This document shows positions 35,392-44,473 of a DNA stretch of 64,000 nucleotides, piece after piece. Numbering within the stretch: the stretch's first letter is position 1; each line of letters opens with the position of its first letter. The notes below the pieces were generated by a model, which was not told where the DNA came from, did not search any database, and saw nothing but the letters and a program-made list of their open reading frames with translations. Location: the NCBI RefSeq assembly GCF_028368975.1, contig NZ_JAQNDM010000002.1:8674425-8738424 (forward strand). Reading direction: 5' to 3'. Source of the DNA: Stigmatella ashevillena. GTDB taxonomy: Bacteria > Myxococcota > Myxococcia > Myxococcales > Myxococcaceae. Position numbers and translations under genes: made by a program.

Positions 35392-37263
35392 ATGAAAAAC
35401 CGACCCATCTCACTTCTTGCCTTCTGCTTGGCGCTGGCAGTCATTGGCTGCCATGAGCAGCCGTCTCCATCTCCTTCAGACGATTTCTCGCTCAGAGTCG
35501 TCCTCGCGGAGACCCGCATCTCCGCGGGGATGAAGACCATCGCGAAGGCCCAGCGGGTCTATGACGATGGTCGCGTCGTCGACCTCGACGCCTCCACTTC
35601 ACAGCAATGGACGTCGTCCGCTCCTCAGGTGGCCTCCGTCGAACTGCAACCGGATGGCACTGTCAAAGTGACGGCTCTCAAGCCCGGTAGCGCCATCATC
35701 ACAGTCAACGCGGACGAAGCCTCGGGCGAGGCAACCCTTGAGGTCACCGCCGCTCGCCTCCTCTCGCTGCAGGTGTCACCCTCTATTGCCTCTGTGTCCG
35801 TAGGCATCACGCAGCAGTTCACCGCCCAGGGCAGCTACAGCGACGGCTCCACGGTCGATGTGACGAGCAGCGCGACGTGGACGACGAGCGACACCGCCAT
35901 TGCCACCGTGAGCAGCACGGGCCTGGGCACTGGCGTGGCCGCGGGTGGGCCCGTCACCATCACCGCCACCCTGGGTGGTGTGAGCGGCACGGCTCAACTC
36001 ACCATCACGCCTCCGCCGCCCGTGCTCACCTCCATCAAGCTCACTCCCACGACGGCTTCGGTGCTCTCGGGCTCGACACAGCAGTTCACCGCCCAGGGCA
36101 GCTACAGCGATGGCACCACGGTCGATGTGACGACCCGCGCGACATGGACGACGAGCAACAGCGCCATTGCCACCGTGAGCAGCACGGGCCTGGGCACCGG
36201 CGTGGCCGTGGGTGGGCCCGTCACCATCACCGCCACCCTGGGTGGCGTGAGCGGCACGGCTCAACTCAGCGTCACTGGGTGGACGTCCGCAGGGGCCATG
36301 TCCATGAGCCGCTACAACCACACCGCCACGCGGCTCGACTCGGGCCGGGTGATCATCGCTGGGGGGCGCAATGGGACGACCACCTTGAGCAGTGTGGAGT
36401 TGTACGATCCAGCGACCAACTCCTGGTCTCTCGTCAGTGCCATGTCCAAGGGCCGCTTCGCTCACGCCGCCGTACTGCTCTCCTCTGGTTACGTGTTCGT
36501 CACTGGGGGCGTCGGCGCCCTGACCAGCGCGGAGATGTATGATCCGGAGAGCAACTCCTGGTTTCTGGTAAGTCCCATGAGCGGGAGCCGCTACGGTCAC
36601 ACCCTGACGCTGCTTTCCTCGGGCCAGGTGCTCGTCACCGGCGGCATCGATGGCAACAACGCCGTGGCCACTGTGGAGGTGTTCGAGCCGCTCGCCAACA
36701 TCTGGGTTCAGCACAGCGTCATGAGCACCGCCCGCTTCAACCATACGGCCACATTGCTCCCCTCGGGCAAGGTCCTTGTCTCAGGGGGGACCAATGGCTC
36801 CGGGAGCTTGAGCAGCGCCGAGGTGTACGACCCAGCCACCAATACGTGGGCTCCAGCTGGCGCCATGGTGACGCGCCATAGCCTTCACGCGGCCACGCTG
36901 CTCCCCTCCGGCAAGGTGCTCATCTCAGGGGGGCAATCGCTCGCCGAACCCTCTTCCTCTGAGCTGTATGATCCAGCCACCAACAGCTGGTCTGCGGCTG
37001 GCTCCATGGTCGAAGGCCGCTCCCGCCACGCCGCCACTCTGCTCTCTTCGGGCCAGGTGCTCGTCGCGGGGGGCGACGGCAGCAGCTATTACAACACCGC
37101 GGAGCTGTACAACCCGGCCACCTCTTCCTGGTCCGCAACCATCTCCATGGCCGAGTCCCGCGGAGCTCACACCGCGACGCTGCTGACCTCAGGCAGGATT
37201 CTCGTCGTGGGTGGCGAAGATGGAACCCACCCACTTGCCACGGCGGAGGTGTACGTGCCCTGA
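35392..37263 (+). CDS. Kelch-repeat lipoprotein with bacterial Ig-like domains
   Basis: 623 residues. Signal peptide and lipobox VIGC (C20). Residues about 30-125, 125-205 and 210-298 are Big_2-like domains (SAIITVNADEASGEATLEV; TVSSTGLGTGVAAGGPVTIT). Residues 300-623 contain six to seven Kelch units of the form RxxHTATLLxSGxVLxxGGxxG...AEVYDPATNSW, enough for one propeller. Repeats like these are common in myxobacterial surface lipoproteins and are thought to mediate binding. The second and third Ig units are nearly identical at the DNA level. A relic repeat ends about 95 bp upstream of the start. Confidence 0.9.
   Translation: MKNRPISLLAFCLALAVIGCHEQPSPSPSDDFSLRVVLAETRISAGMKTIAKAQRVYDDGRVVDLDASTSQQWTSSAPQVASVELQPDGTVKVTALKPGSAIITVNADEASGEATLEVTAARLLSLQVSPSIASVSVGITQQFTAQGSYSDGSTVDVTSSATWTTSDTAIATVSSTGLGTGVAAGGPVTITATLGGVSGTAQLTITPPPPVLTSIKLTPTTASVLSGSTQQFTAQGSYSDGTTVDVTTRATWTTSNSAIATVSSTGLGTGVAVGGPVTITATLGGVSGTAQLSVTGWTSAGAMSMSRYNHTATRLDSGRVIIAGGRNGTTTLSSVELYDPATNSWSLVSAMSKGRFAHAAVLLSSGYVFVTGGVGALTSAEMYDPESNSWFLVSPMSGSRYGHTLTLLSSGQVLVTGGIDGNNAVATVEVFEPLANIWVQHSVMSTARFNHTATLLPSGKVLVSGGTNGSGSLSSAEVYDPATNTWAPAGAMVTRHSLHAATLLPSGKVLISGGQSLAEPSSSELYDPATNSWSAAGSMVEGRSRHAATLLSSGQVLVAGGDGSSYYNTAELYNPATSSWSATISMAESRGAHTATLLTSGRILVVGGEDGTHPLATAEVYVP
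35809..36270 (+). repeat. Tandem ~270-bp duplication inside the Kelch lipoprotein gene
   Basis: Two Ig-like units about 270 bp apart share long identical stretches (for example the CAGCAGTTCACCGCCCAGGG block at both 35811 and 36081 and the block coding TVSSTGLGTG). Identity is roughly 90 percent or more by eye, implying recent duplication or gene conversion. Confidence 0.75.
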
Positions 37264-37553
37264 GCGCACAGCCTTTCTCCCTGTGCCAGGAAAGTTGTCG
37301 CCTTGGAGTACGCGCCGAGCAGACGCTGCTGCACAGAAGAGCAACATTTACGCATAGGGCGAATAGAAGGCCTGTGGAGGGTGAGGGCTGGTGCAGAGGT
37401 GCCGAGGAGGGGTGCTGACAGGTGCCGCCGAGCGGTGCGCCAAGCCGGTGCACAGGCCGTGCAGTCCTCTTTGGGCACACGCCCGCTCAGGCCGCGCTCC
37501 CATCAGGAGCGAGGCAGGGGCTTGGGTATGTGGGCAACTGCTGCCTGGCACTC

Positions 37554-37705
37554 AACACCCTGCCATCTGAGCAGGCCCCTTCGCCGGGGCGAGCTGAGCA
37601 GGCCGCGTGGGTAGTTCCAGGTGCTCCAAAATAGCGCGCATCCCGTCGGGGTGCCGTCAGGTACGCCAGCACCCGGCGCCAGCCTGGGCTGGTGCGCTGG
37701 GAGAA
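37554..37705 (-). pseudogene. IS91-type transposase C-terminal remnant
   Basis: Read on the minus strand, WRRVLAYLTAP is followed, after a one-base slip in a C run, by DGMRAILEHLELPTRPAQLA and PAKGPAQ, ending at a TGA at 37554-37556. This is the conserved tail of IS91-like Y2 transposases. The rest of 37264-37871 (about 600 bp) shows no gene. Confidence 0.6.
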
Positions 37706-37871
37706 GCGAGAGGACACCTACGTAGCGATGCTGCTCCAGTCCACCACCTCTTTACAGGCCTTCAATCCTTCCTATGCTCTCCGTGGCAGTATGGCTCCCG
37801 TCATAGGAGGAACGCATAACGAGAATCAGACACGGGTGCGTCTCGCTGAGTACCTCCGGTCACGCATCGGC

Positions 37872-39092
37872 TCAGTCGGTTGAGGTCGAGACGAACTCGA
37901 TGCACGAGGTGGGCAGCCCGGAGTCGGGCCGAGGGGCGACCAGCCTTGTAGGAAGCTGTTCGGTCGTGCAGCAGCGTTCGAGATAGGCGACCACCCGCCT
38001 GCCTTCGTCGCTGTCTGCGGACACGTGTATCGGCTCGTTGGCCGGATTGATGATCGCGGGCAGGAAGCCGGCGGAGATGCGCCCGGACGGCGCGATGTGG
38101 ATCACCGCCGCGCCGGTCAGCCTCGAATCCTGGTGAAACGGCAGCAGTGGGTAGCCCTGCCGCGGGCGAATCATGAACTCGCCGAACTTGCGGGCCCATG
38201 CTGCCATCTCTTCCGGCCGTCCCACGCCCAGGTAACCGTCTCTCGCGATGCGCTCAGCAAGGTTCGGCAGGTCGAACACATAGTGTCCCAGACCGTAGAA
38301 GATGGGTTTTCCGGAATGGAACTCGACACCGCGGAGCATGTGATGATGGTGGCCCACGACGACGTCGGCCCCGTTGTCGATGGCGAGCCTGGCTGTCCGT
38401 CGTTCGTGGTCGGTCAGCGAGAACGGCAGGGTGGAGTCACCCCAGTGGAAGCTGACGACGACGATGTCGGCCTTCGAGCGTGCTTCGGTGATGCTATTGA
38501 TGAACGCCTTCTGATCCTCGACCAGCGGCTCGGTGCTCACCAGAGGGGCCATGCCCGGATTCCATGCGTTCAGATCCAAGGGAGTGTACCGGGTGTGGGC
38601 ACGGAAGGGAGCCAGACCGGGGACACCCGGGCGCGCCTCATAGCCGTAGGGAAACACGGAGCTGAAAGCCAGAAAGGCCAGCCGGGCTCCATTGCGCTCG
38701 AGGTACCCGGGCGCGGTGGCCTCCGCGAGATTCGCGCCCGCGCCCACCGTGGCGATGTCCAGGTCGGCCAGTGTCCGGCGCATGGACAGCAGCGCGGCAT
38801 GTCCCCCGTCGAGACTGTGGTTGTTGGCCAATGACATGATGTCGAAGCCCGCCTTGGCCAATGGGGCGGCGTTCGCTGCGGGCGCCGTGAGCGTCGAGCC
38901 GGCGCTGGGGGCACGCTGGATGTCGTCGCTGAAGACGCCTTCGCAGTTGCCGAAGACGACGTCACCGGAGCTCAGGACGTCGCGGGCGGAGTGGAAGGCC
39001 GTCGCCGGGTCGTCGCGGTCCACGAAGACATCGCCCACAGCGAGGATCGACAGCCCGGGTCCACCGGGATGAGCGATGTTGTTTGAGGCCAC
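37872..39092 (-). CDS. CapA-family (poly-gamma-glutamate synthesis-type) protein
   Basis: 406 residues of the PGA_cap metallophosphatase-like family: LAVGDVFVDRDD at the start, GNCEGVF, SLANNHSLDGG, VSFHWGD and GHHHHMLRGVEFHSGKPIFYG-type histidine cluster near residue 245-270. These are the conserved blocks of CapA/PgsA relatives. No signal peptide or membrane anchor is visible, unlike PgsA, so a cytoplasmic or non-capsule role is possible; related proteins occur in natural-product clusters. Divergent from the second NRPS operon with about 230 bp between starts, so the two may share regulation. Confidence 0.88.
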   Translation of the reverse strand: MASNNIAHPGGPGLSILAVGDVFVDRDDPATAFHSARDVLSSGDVVFGNCEGVFSDDIQRAPSAGSTLTAPAANAAPLAKAGFDIMSLANNHSLDGGHAALLSMRRTLADLDIATVGAGANLAEATAPGYLERNGARLAFLAFSSVFPYGYEARPGVPGLAPFRAHTRYTPLDLNAWNPGMAPLVSTEPLVEDQKAFINSITEARSKADIVVVSFHWGDSTLPFSLTDHERRTARLAIDNGADVVVGHHHHMLRGVEFHSGKPIFYGLGHYVFDLPNLAERIARDGYLGVGRPEEMAAWARKFGEFMIRPRQGYPLLPFHQDSRLTGAAVIHIAPSGRISAGFLPAIINPANEPIHVSADSDEGRRVVAYLERCCTTEQLPTRLVAPRPDSGLPTSCIEFVSTSTD

Positions 39093-39325
39093 GGTTCACT
39101 CCCACATCCTGCTCGTATGCGTTCCTCGTGCCTTCTACCAGATGAGGGTGCCGCGGATGCTCATTCGCTGTGGGACACAGTCCGGGGCGTCCGTGAGACA
39201 AGGGCCGGATCCATTCAAGGCTGTCGCAGTGGATTTTCGCGTGTTAGAGGTCCGGGGAAGCGAGCTGTGCCGGACGGCCCTCCGCGCGGCAGCCGCGAGG
39301 TGTGTCATTGATTCCAGGAGCTCCC

Positions 39326-42300
39326 TTGCCCCCCACGCCCCCGTCCACCCTGGTGACAGGAACCGAGTACGAACGCCTGCTCTCCAGCCTCCGTTTGAAG
39401 AGTCCCTGGGCGCTTGAGGGTCACACCCCGGAGGAGGTGCGGAGGGTGCTGGACGGCGGAGCGCAGGCTGCCCGCGTGAAGGGCGGAAGGGTCGACCATG
39501 GACCGTGGCGTTCGGTGGTGGACGTCATCGCCGCGCAGTGCCGGCGGCATGCCGACCGCGTCGCGCTCTCGGAGGGTGCCTCTGAAACCACCTATGCGCG
39601 GCTGGAGGAGCGGACCTGTGCCCTGGCCGCCAGCCTGCGGGCCCGGGGCATCGGGCGCGGAGACGTGGTCGCGGTGGTGCTGGAGCGGGGCCCTGCCTTC
39701 GTCGAACTCGCCATCGCCGTCTGGCGCGTGGGTGCGGCCTATCTGCCCCTGGCGCCGTCACATCCCCAGGCGTGGCGCGAGGACATCCTTCGCAGGGTCG
39801 GCGCGGCGCTCGTGGTGGGCTCGCCCGCCAGCGAGGTGCCGGGGGTGCCCTTCCTGGAGTCGGGTGCCGACGTGGGCTCCGGCGTGGCGGCCGTGGAGGA
39901 CACGGCGCTTGTCCCGGAGGATCTCGCATACATCATCTGCACGTCGGGTTCGACGGGGGAGCCCAAGCTGGTGATGACCGAGCATCGCGGCGTCGCCAAC
40001 CTCCTCCATGCGCAGCGGGACTTCCTGGGCGCGTTGGGGCCGGACACGCGGGTGCTGCAGTTCTTCCACCCGTCGTTCGATGCCTCCCTGTTCGACCTGC
40101 TGATGGCGCTGCCCAACGGAGGCCGGCTGGAGACGCTGGATGCGTCGCCGCTCTCCGGAGCGCCGCTGGCCCACGTGCTGGTAGACCGGCGCATCACCCA
40201 CGCGGTGCTGCCCGCGACGGTCCTGCGCACGCTGCAACCGGGCGGCTTCCCCGACCTCCAGGTGGTGATGAGCACCGGGGACGTGTGCCTTCCAGAGACG
40301 GCCCGGCAGTGGGGTGCGCACCACCGCTTCATCAACGGCTATGGCCCGACGGAGGTGACGGTGGCCAGCACGCTCCATGCGGTGCAAGCTGTGGAGGGGG
40401 AGCGCGTGCCCATTGGCCGCCCCCTCTCCAACGACCACGTGGTCATCCTCGATGAGCACCTACACCTCGTCCCCGACGGGGTGCCGGGCGAGCTGTGCAT
40501 TGGCGGGGAAGGTGTCGGGCGCGGGTATCTGGGGCGGCCCGACCTTACCGCCGAGCGGTTCATTCCGGATGCGTTCGGTCCGGTGCCGGGAGGGCGGCTG
40601 TACCGCAGCGGCGACCTGGGCCGGTGGCTGCCGGACGGCACGCTGGAGTTCCTGGGCCGGCGCGACGACCAGGTGAAGATTCGCGGCGCGCGCATCGAGC
40701 TGGGCCAAGTGGAAGCGGCCCTGGCCGCGCTGCCGGACGTGCGGGACGCGGTCGCCCTCATCGACGACACTCGGGAGCGCCTGCTGGGCTACGTGATGCC
40801 CATCACCGGAGCGGCGCTGTCCGGCGACGCGGTGCGTGCGGAGCTTCGACGCAGTCTGCCCGGCTACCTGGTGCCGGATGTCGTGGTCGTGGTGGAGGTC
40901 TGGCCCCTGAACACCAGCGGCAAGGTGGACCGGGCGCAGCTGCCCCGCCCCCCACGCGCGGAGCGGACGGACTACCAGCCGCCGGAGTCGCCCGGCGAAG
41001 TGGCGCTGGCGGCAATCGCCGCGGCGCTGCTCGGGATGGAGCGGGTGGGGCGCGATGACAACCTGTTCGAGCTGGGAGGGCACTCGCTGTTCGCCACCCA
41101 GCTCGTGGCCCGGGTGCGACGTGTGCTGGGCGCGCAGTTGGAATTGAGCGCGGTGCTCCAGGCCCCCACGGTGGCCCGGCTCGCGGCGCTCTTGAAGGAG
41201 GCGCAGGGTGGGGTGGACCTGGGCCCTTGGGGCGGTGCTGCGGGAATGGCGCTCACGCCTTCGTTTGGCCAGGAGCGGGTGTGGCTGATGCACAAGCTCA
41301 ACCCGGACGCGCGGGCCTACCACACGCAGGCGGTGTTCCGTCTCGGGGGCGCGCTGGACCTCGCCGCGCTGCACGCGAGCCTCACCGACATCGTGCGTCG
41401 CCACGACGTGATGCGCTCCCGCTTCCCCGAAGTGGATGGAGAGCTGCGGTGTGAGCTGGAAGCCCCGTGGGAGGTGGAGCTCCCCCTCCAGGACTTCAGC
41501 GGCGTGGACGAAGCGCTGCTGGCCACCCGGGTGGCGGAGGCTGTCCGGGACGCGGTGCAGGCCCCGTTCGCGCTCGCCGAAGGTCGGCCCTTCCGCTGGC
41601 GGCTGCTGCGACTGGGCGCGCAGGAGCACCTCTTCGTGCACGTCGAACACCACATCGTGCACGACGGCTGGTCCTTCAACGTCTTTGTGCGCGAGTTGCT
41701 CAACGGCTACGCCGAACATGTTCGCCACGGCCAGGTGCGACGCCCCGCGCTGGCGGTGCAGTACTCCGACTATGCGCGCTGGCAGCGGGAGTGGGTGGGG
41801 ACCGAGGCCGCCGCGGCGCAGCGCCGCTTCTGGCGTCAGGAATTGGAGGGCGCGGAGACTCGGCTTCAGCTCTCCCTCCGCGCGGCTCCCGGCGGAAGAC
41901 GGTTTCGCGGTGTGGCGCCACGGGTAGAGCTGGACGGCGACCTCGCGCGCCGCCTCCAGGCCCTGGCGGACCGCAACCACGCGTCCCTCTTCACCACGCT
42001 CCTCTCCGCGTTCTTCGTCCTCCTGCACCGGTACACCGGCTCCCAGGATCTGCTCGTCGGCTCCTCGGTCGCCAACCGGCGCTGGCAGGACACCGAGGGC
42101 ATGCTGGGCATGTTCATCAACACGGTCGTACTGCGGGGTCGGCTGGACGGGGACCCTTCGTTCGAGGAGTTCCTGGCGCGGATGCGGCGCACCACACTGG
42201 AGGTCTATGACCACCAGGAACTGCCCTATGAGCAGATTTTCGCGCAGTCGCCCGCGCGGCATCAGGGTGGCTTCAATCCGTTGATCCAGACGATGTTCAA

Positions 42301-44473
42301 CTTCCACGACTCGTCGGTGGGCACGCTCGACGCGTCACCCCTCGACGTCTCCTTCGTGGAGGGACTGGGCAACGGCTCGGCCAAGTTCGAGCTGTCCGTC
42401 GTCGCGGTGCCGCTCTACGCCGAACCGGGGCACATCCAACGGCTGGCCGGGGACGTGGTGAGCATTCCCCGTTCAGAGGCCCCCGTGCGCTCCAGTCCCC
42501 GCTCTTCCCTGAGCGGCATCCTGCTCTCGTGGGAGTTCGACTCCGACCTCTTCGAGGACTTCTTCATCACCGGCATGCTGTCCGCGTATCAGCAGCTGCT
42601 GCGCTCCATCACCGACGCGCCGGACGCCCGCGTGTCCAGGCTGTCGCTGATGAACGACGCGGACCGGCGCGCACTCGTCAGCGTGGGCCCACGCCAGGAG
42701 GCCCCCTCGTACCGGGTGCCCGACCTGTTCGCCCACTGGACCCGCCGCGCGCCCGACGCCCCCGCGGTGAGGTCCGGCGACTGCGTGCTGACCTATGCCG
42801 AGCTGACGCGTCGGGCGGAGCACCTGGCGCACCACCTGCGCGGCCTGGGCGTCGGCCGTGAGGCGCTCGTGGCGGTGTGCATTCCCCGCTCGGCGGAGCT
42901 GGTCGTGGCCCAACTGGGAATCCTCATGGCAGGGGCGGCTTTCTTGTCGCTGGATCCAGGCGCTCCTCCGGCCTGGCTGGAACCGCTCATGCAGGAGGCC
43001 GGGGCCCGCGCCCTGGTCACGACGGCGGTGCTGGCGGGCCGGCTCACCGGCCTGCCCACCGTCGTGCTGGATGCGATGCCCCCGGCGTCGTCCGGGCCGC
43101 CGTTGCCGGAGGGGAGTCCGTCGGACCTCGCCTACGTCCTCTACACGTCCGGGTCGACGGGCAGACCCAAGGGCGTTCAAATCGAGCATCACTCGGTCGT
43201 GTCCTTGCTGTACCGGACGGCCCTGGCCGAGGACCTGGGACCTGGCAAGACGATGCTGGCGATGGCGTCGGTGTCCTTCGATATCTCGGTGCTGGAGGTC
43301 TGGGGCGCGCTGCTCAACGGCGCCACGGTCCACTTCCTGCCGCCGGGCTGGGACGTGCCAGGGCTGGCCCGCTGTCTCATCGACCAGCGCATCACGCATG
43401 CGGTGATCCCCCCCGTGGTGCTGCCCCGGTTGGCGGCCGACGCTCCGGAGGCCTTCGCCGCCCTGGATCGCGTGGTGGTGGGCGGGGATGTCTTCCCCGT
43501 GGAGGCGTTCCGCACGCTCCAGCGCGGAGGCTTCACGAAGGTGACGAACGGCTACGGCCCCACGGAGATCACCGTCATGGCCAGCGGACACCGGCTCGAC
43601 GACGGGCTCGACCCCGAAGCCACCCACGTGCCCATCGGGCGACCGCTGTTCAATGCCCACCTCATGGTGCTCGACGCGCACGGGCAGGTGGCTCCGCCGG
43701 GCGCCGTGGGGGAGCTCTGCATCGGTGGGGCCGGTGTCGCGAGGGGCTACCGCGACCTGCCGAACCTCACCGCCGAGCGGTTCGTGCCGGATCCCTTCGG
43801 GTCACATCCTGGTGCGCGGCTCTATCGCAGTGGGGACCTGGCCCGGTGGTTGCCCGGAGGCGTCATCGAGTTCCTGGGCCGCCGTGATGAACAGGTAAAG
43901 GTCCGTGGCGTCCGGGTGGAGCTGGCCGAGGTGCGTGCCGCCCTGGCCGCGCATCCCGGCGTGGTGGATACCCTCGCGCTCGTCGACTCGCGCGGGGAGG
44001 AGCCTCGCCTCGTGGGCTATGTCGTGGCCGGGTCGGCAACCCCGGTGTCGGCGCAGGCCGTGCGCGAGGACCTGGCGCGCAGAGTGCCGGCGCATCTGGT
44101 GCCTTCGGAGGTCGTCGTCCTGGAGTCCTGGCCGCTGACTCCAAACGGGAAGGTGGACCGCTCGCGGCTGCCCGCGACCGACCGGCGCCCGGACGCGCCC
44201 TACACGGCGCCGAGGACCGAGGCCGAGGTCCGCGTCGCGGCGGTGGTCTCCGAACTCCTGGGCGTGAGCCGGGTGGATGTCCATGAGAGTCTGCTCGCGC
44301 TCGGCATGCATTCGTTGCAGGCGATGCGGCTGGCCTCTCGGCTGAGCCGGATGGTGGGACGGGAGGTCGGGCTCGCCACGATCCTCACCGGGCCGACCAT
44401 CGCGCAGCTGGCCCACGCGCTCGCCGAGGCCCCGGTCGCGAAGCCACTCATCAAGAGGCTGCCACGCGTATGA
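39326..44473 (+). CDS. NRPS: A-PCP-C-A-PCP
   Basis: About 1715 residues. Domains by position: adenylation 1 (39.50-40.96 kb; CTSGSTGEPKLVM, NGYGPTE, YRSGDL), carrier (40.99-41.2; GGHSL), condensation (41.24-42.64; intact HHIVHDG), adenylation 2 (42.70-44.17; YTSGSTGRPKGV, NGYGPTE, YRSGDL, NGKVDR), carrier (44.2-44.44; GMHSL). With no condensation domain in front, module 1 loads. Pocket residues by eye: D-A-F-V-M-T-G-V-A-K and D-I-L-V-V-G-G-V-M-K; I cannot assign a substrate. Start TTG 39326 is chosen for the AGGAG 5 bases upstream; GTG 39302 lacks one. The stop overlaps the next gene as ATGA. No thioesterase. Confidence 0.92.
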   Translation: MPPTPPSTLVTGTEYERLLSSLRLKSPWALEGHTPEEVRRVLDGGAQAARVKGGRVDHGPWRSVVDVIAAQCRRHADRVALSEGASETTYARLEERTCALAASLRARGIGRGDVVAVVLERGPAFVELAIAVWRVGAAYLPLAPSHPQAWREDILRRVGAALVVGSPASEVPGVPFLESGADVGSGVAAVEDTALVPEDLAYIICTSGSTGEPKLVMTEHRGVANLLHAQRDFLGALGPDTRVLQFFHPSFDASLFDLLMALPNGGRLETLDASPLSGAPLAHVLVDRRITHAVLPATVLRTLQPGGFPDLQVVMSTGDVCLPETARQWGAHHRFINGYGPTEVTVASTLHAVQAVEGERVPIGRPLSNDHVVILDEHLHLVPDGVPGELCIGGEGVGRGYLGRPDLTAERFIPDAFGPVPGGRLYRSGDLGRWLPDGTLEFLGRRDDQVKIRGARIELGQVEAALAALPDVRDAVALIDDTRERLLGYVMPITGAALSGDAVRAELRRSLPGYLVPDVVVVVEVWPLNTSGKVDRAQLPRPPRAERTDYQPPESPGEVALAAIAAALLGMERVGRDDNLFELGGHSLFATQLVARVRRVLGAQLELSAVLQAPTVARLAALLKEAQGGVDLGPWGGAAGMALTPSFGQERVWLMHKLNPDARAYHTQAVFRLGGALDLAALHASLTDIVRRHDVMRSRFPEVDGELRCELEAPWEVELPLQDFSGVDEALLATRVAEAVRDAVQAPFALAEGRPFRWRLLRLGAQEHLFVHVEHHIVHDGWSFNVFVRELLNGYAEHVRHGQVRRPALAVQYSDYARWQREWVGTEAAAAQRRFWRQELEGAETRLQLSLRAAPGGRRFRGVAPRVELDGDLARRLQALADRNHASLFTTLLSAFFVLLHRYTGSQDLLVGSSVANRRWQDTEGMLGMFINTVVLRGRLDGDPSFEEFLARMRRTTLEVYDHQELPYEQIFAQSPARHQGGFNPLIQTMFNFHDSSVGTLDASPLDVSFVEGLGNGSAKFELSVVAVPLYAEPGHIQRLAGDVVSIPRSEAPVRSSPRSSLSGILLSWEFDSDLFEDFFITGMLSAYQQLLRSITDAPDARVSRLSLMNDADRRALVSVGPRQEAPSYRVPDLFAHWTRRAPDAPAVRSGDCVLTYAELTRRAEHLAHHLRGLGVGREALVAVCIPRSAELVVAQLGILMAGAAFLSLDPGAPPAWLEPLMQEAGARALVTTAVLAGRLTGLPTVVLDAMPPASSGPPLPEGSPSDLAYVLYTSGSTGRPKGVQIEHHSVVSLLYRTALAEDLGPGKTMLAMASVSFDISVLEVWGALLNGATVHFLPPGWDVPGLARCLIDQRITHAVIPPVVLPRLAADAPEAFAALDRVVVGGDVFPVEAFRTLQRGGFTKVTNGYGPTEITVMASGHRLDDGLDPEATHVPIGRPLFNAHLMVLDAHGQVAPPGAVGELCIGGAGVARGYRDLPNLTAERFVPDPFGSHPGARLYRSGDLARWLPGGVIEFLGRRDEQVKVRGVRVELAEVRAALAAHPGVVDTLALVDSRGEEPRLVGYVVAGSATPVSAQAVREDLARRVPAHLVPSEVVVLESWPLTPNGKVDRSRLPATDRRPDAPYTAPRTEAEVRVAAVVSELLGVSRVDVHESLLALGMHSLQAMRLASRLSRMVGREVGLATILTGPTIAQLAHALAEAPVAKPLIKRLPRV

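Noticed and set aside
36300-37263. CRISPR-like or satellite DNA repeats in the Kelch gene
   Set aside because: The periodicity of about 150 bp is explained by coding Kelch units; there are no short identical repeats with unique spacers.
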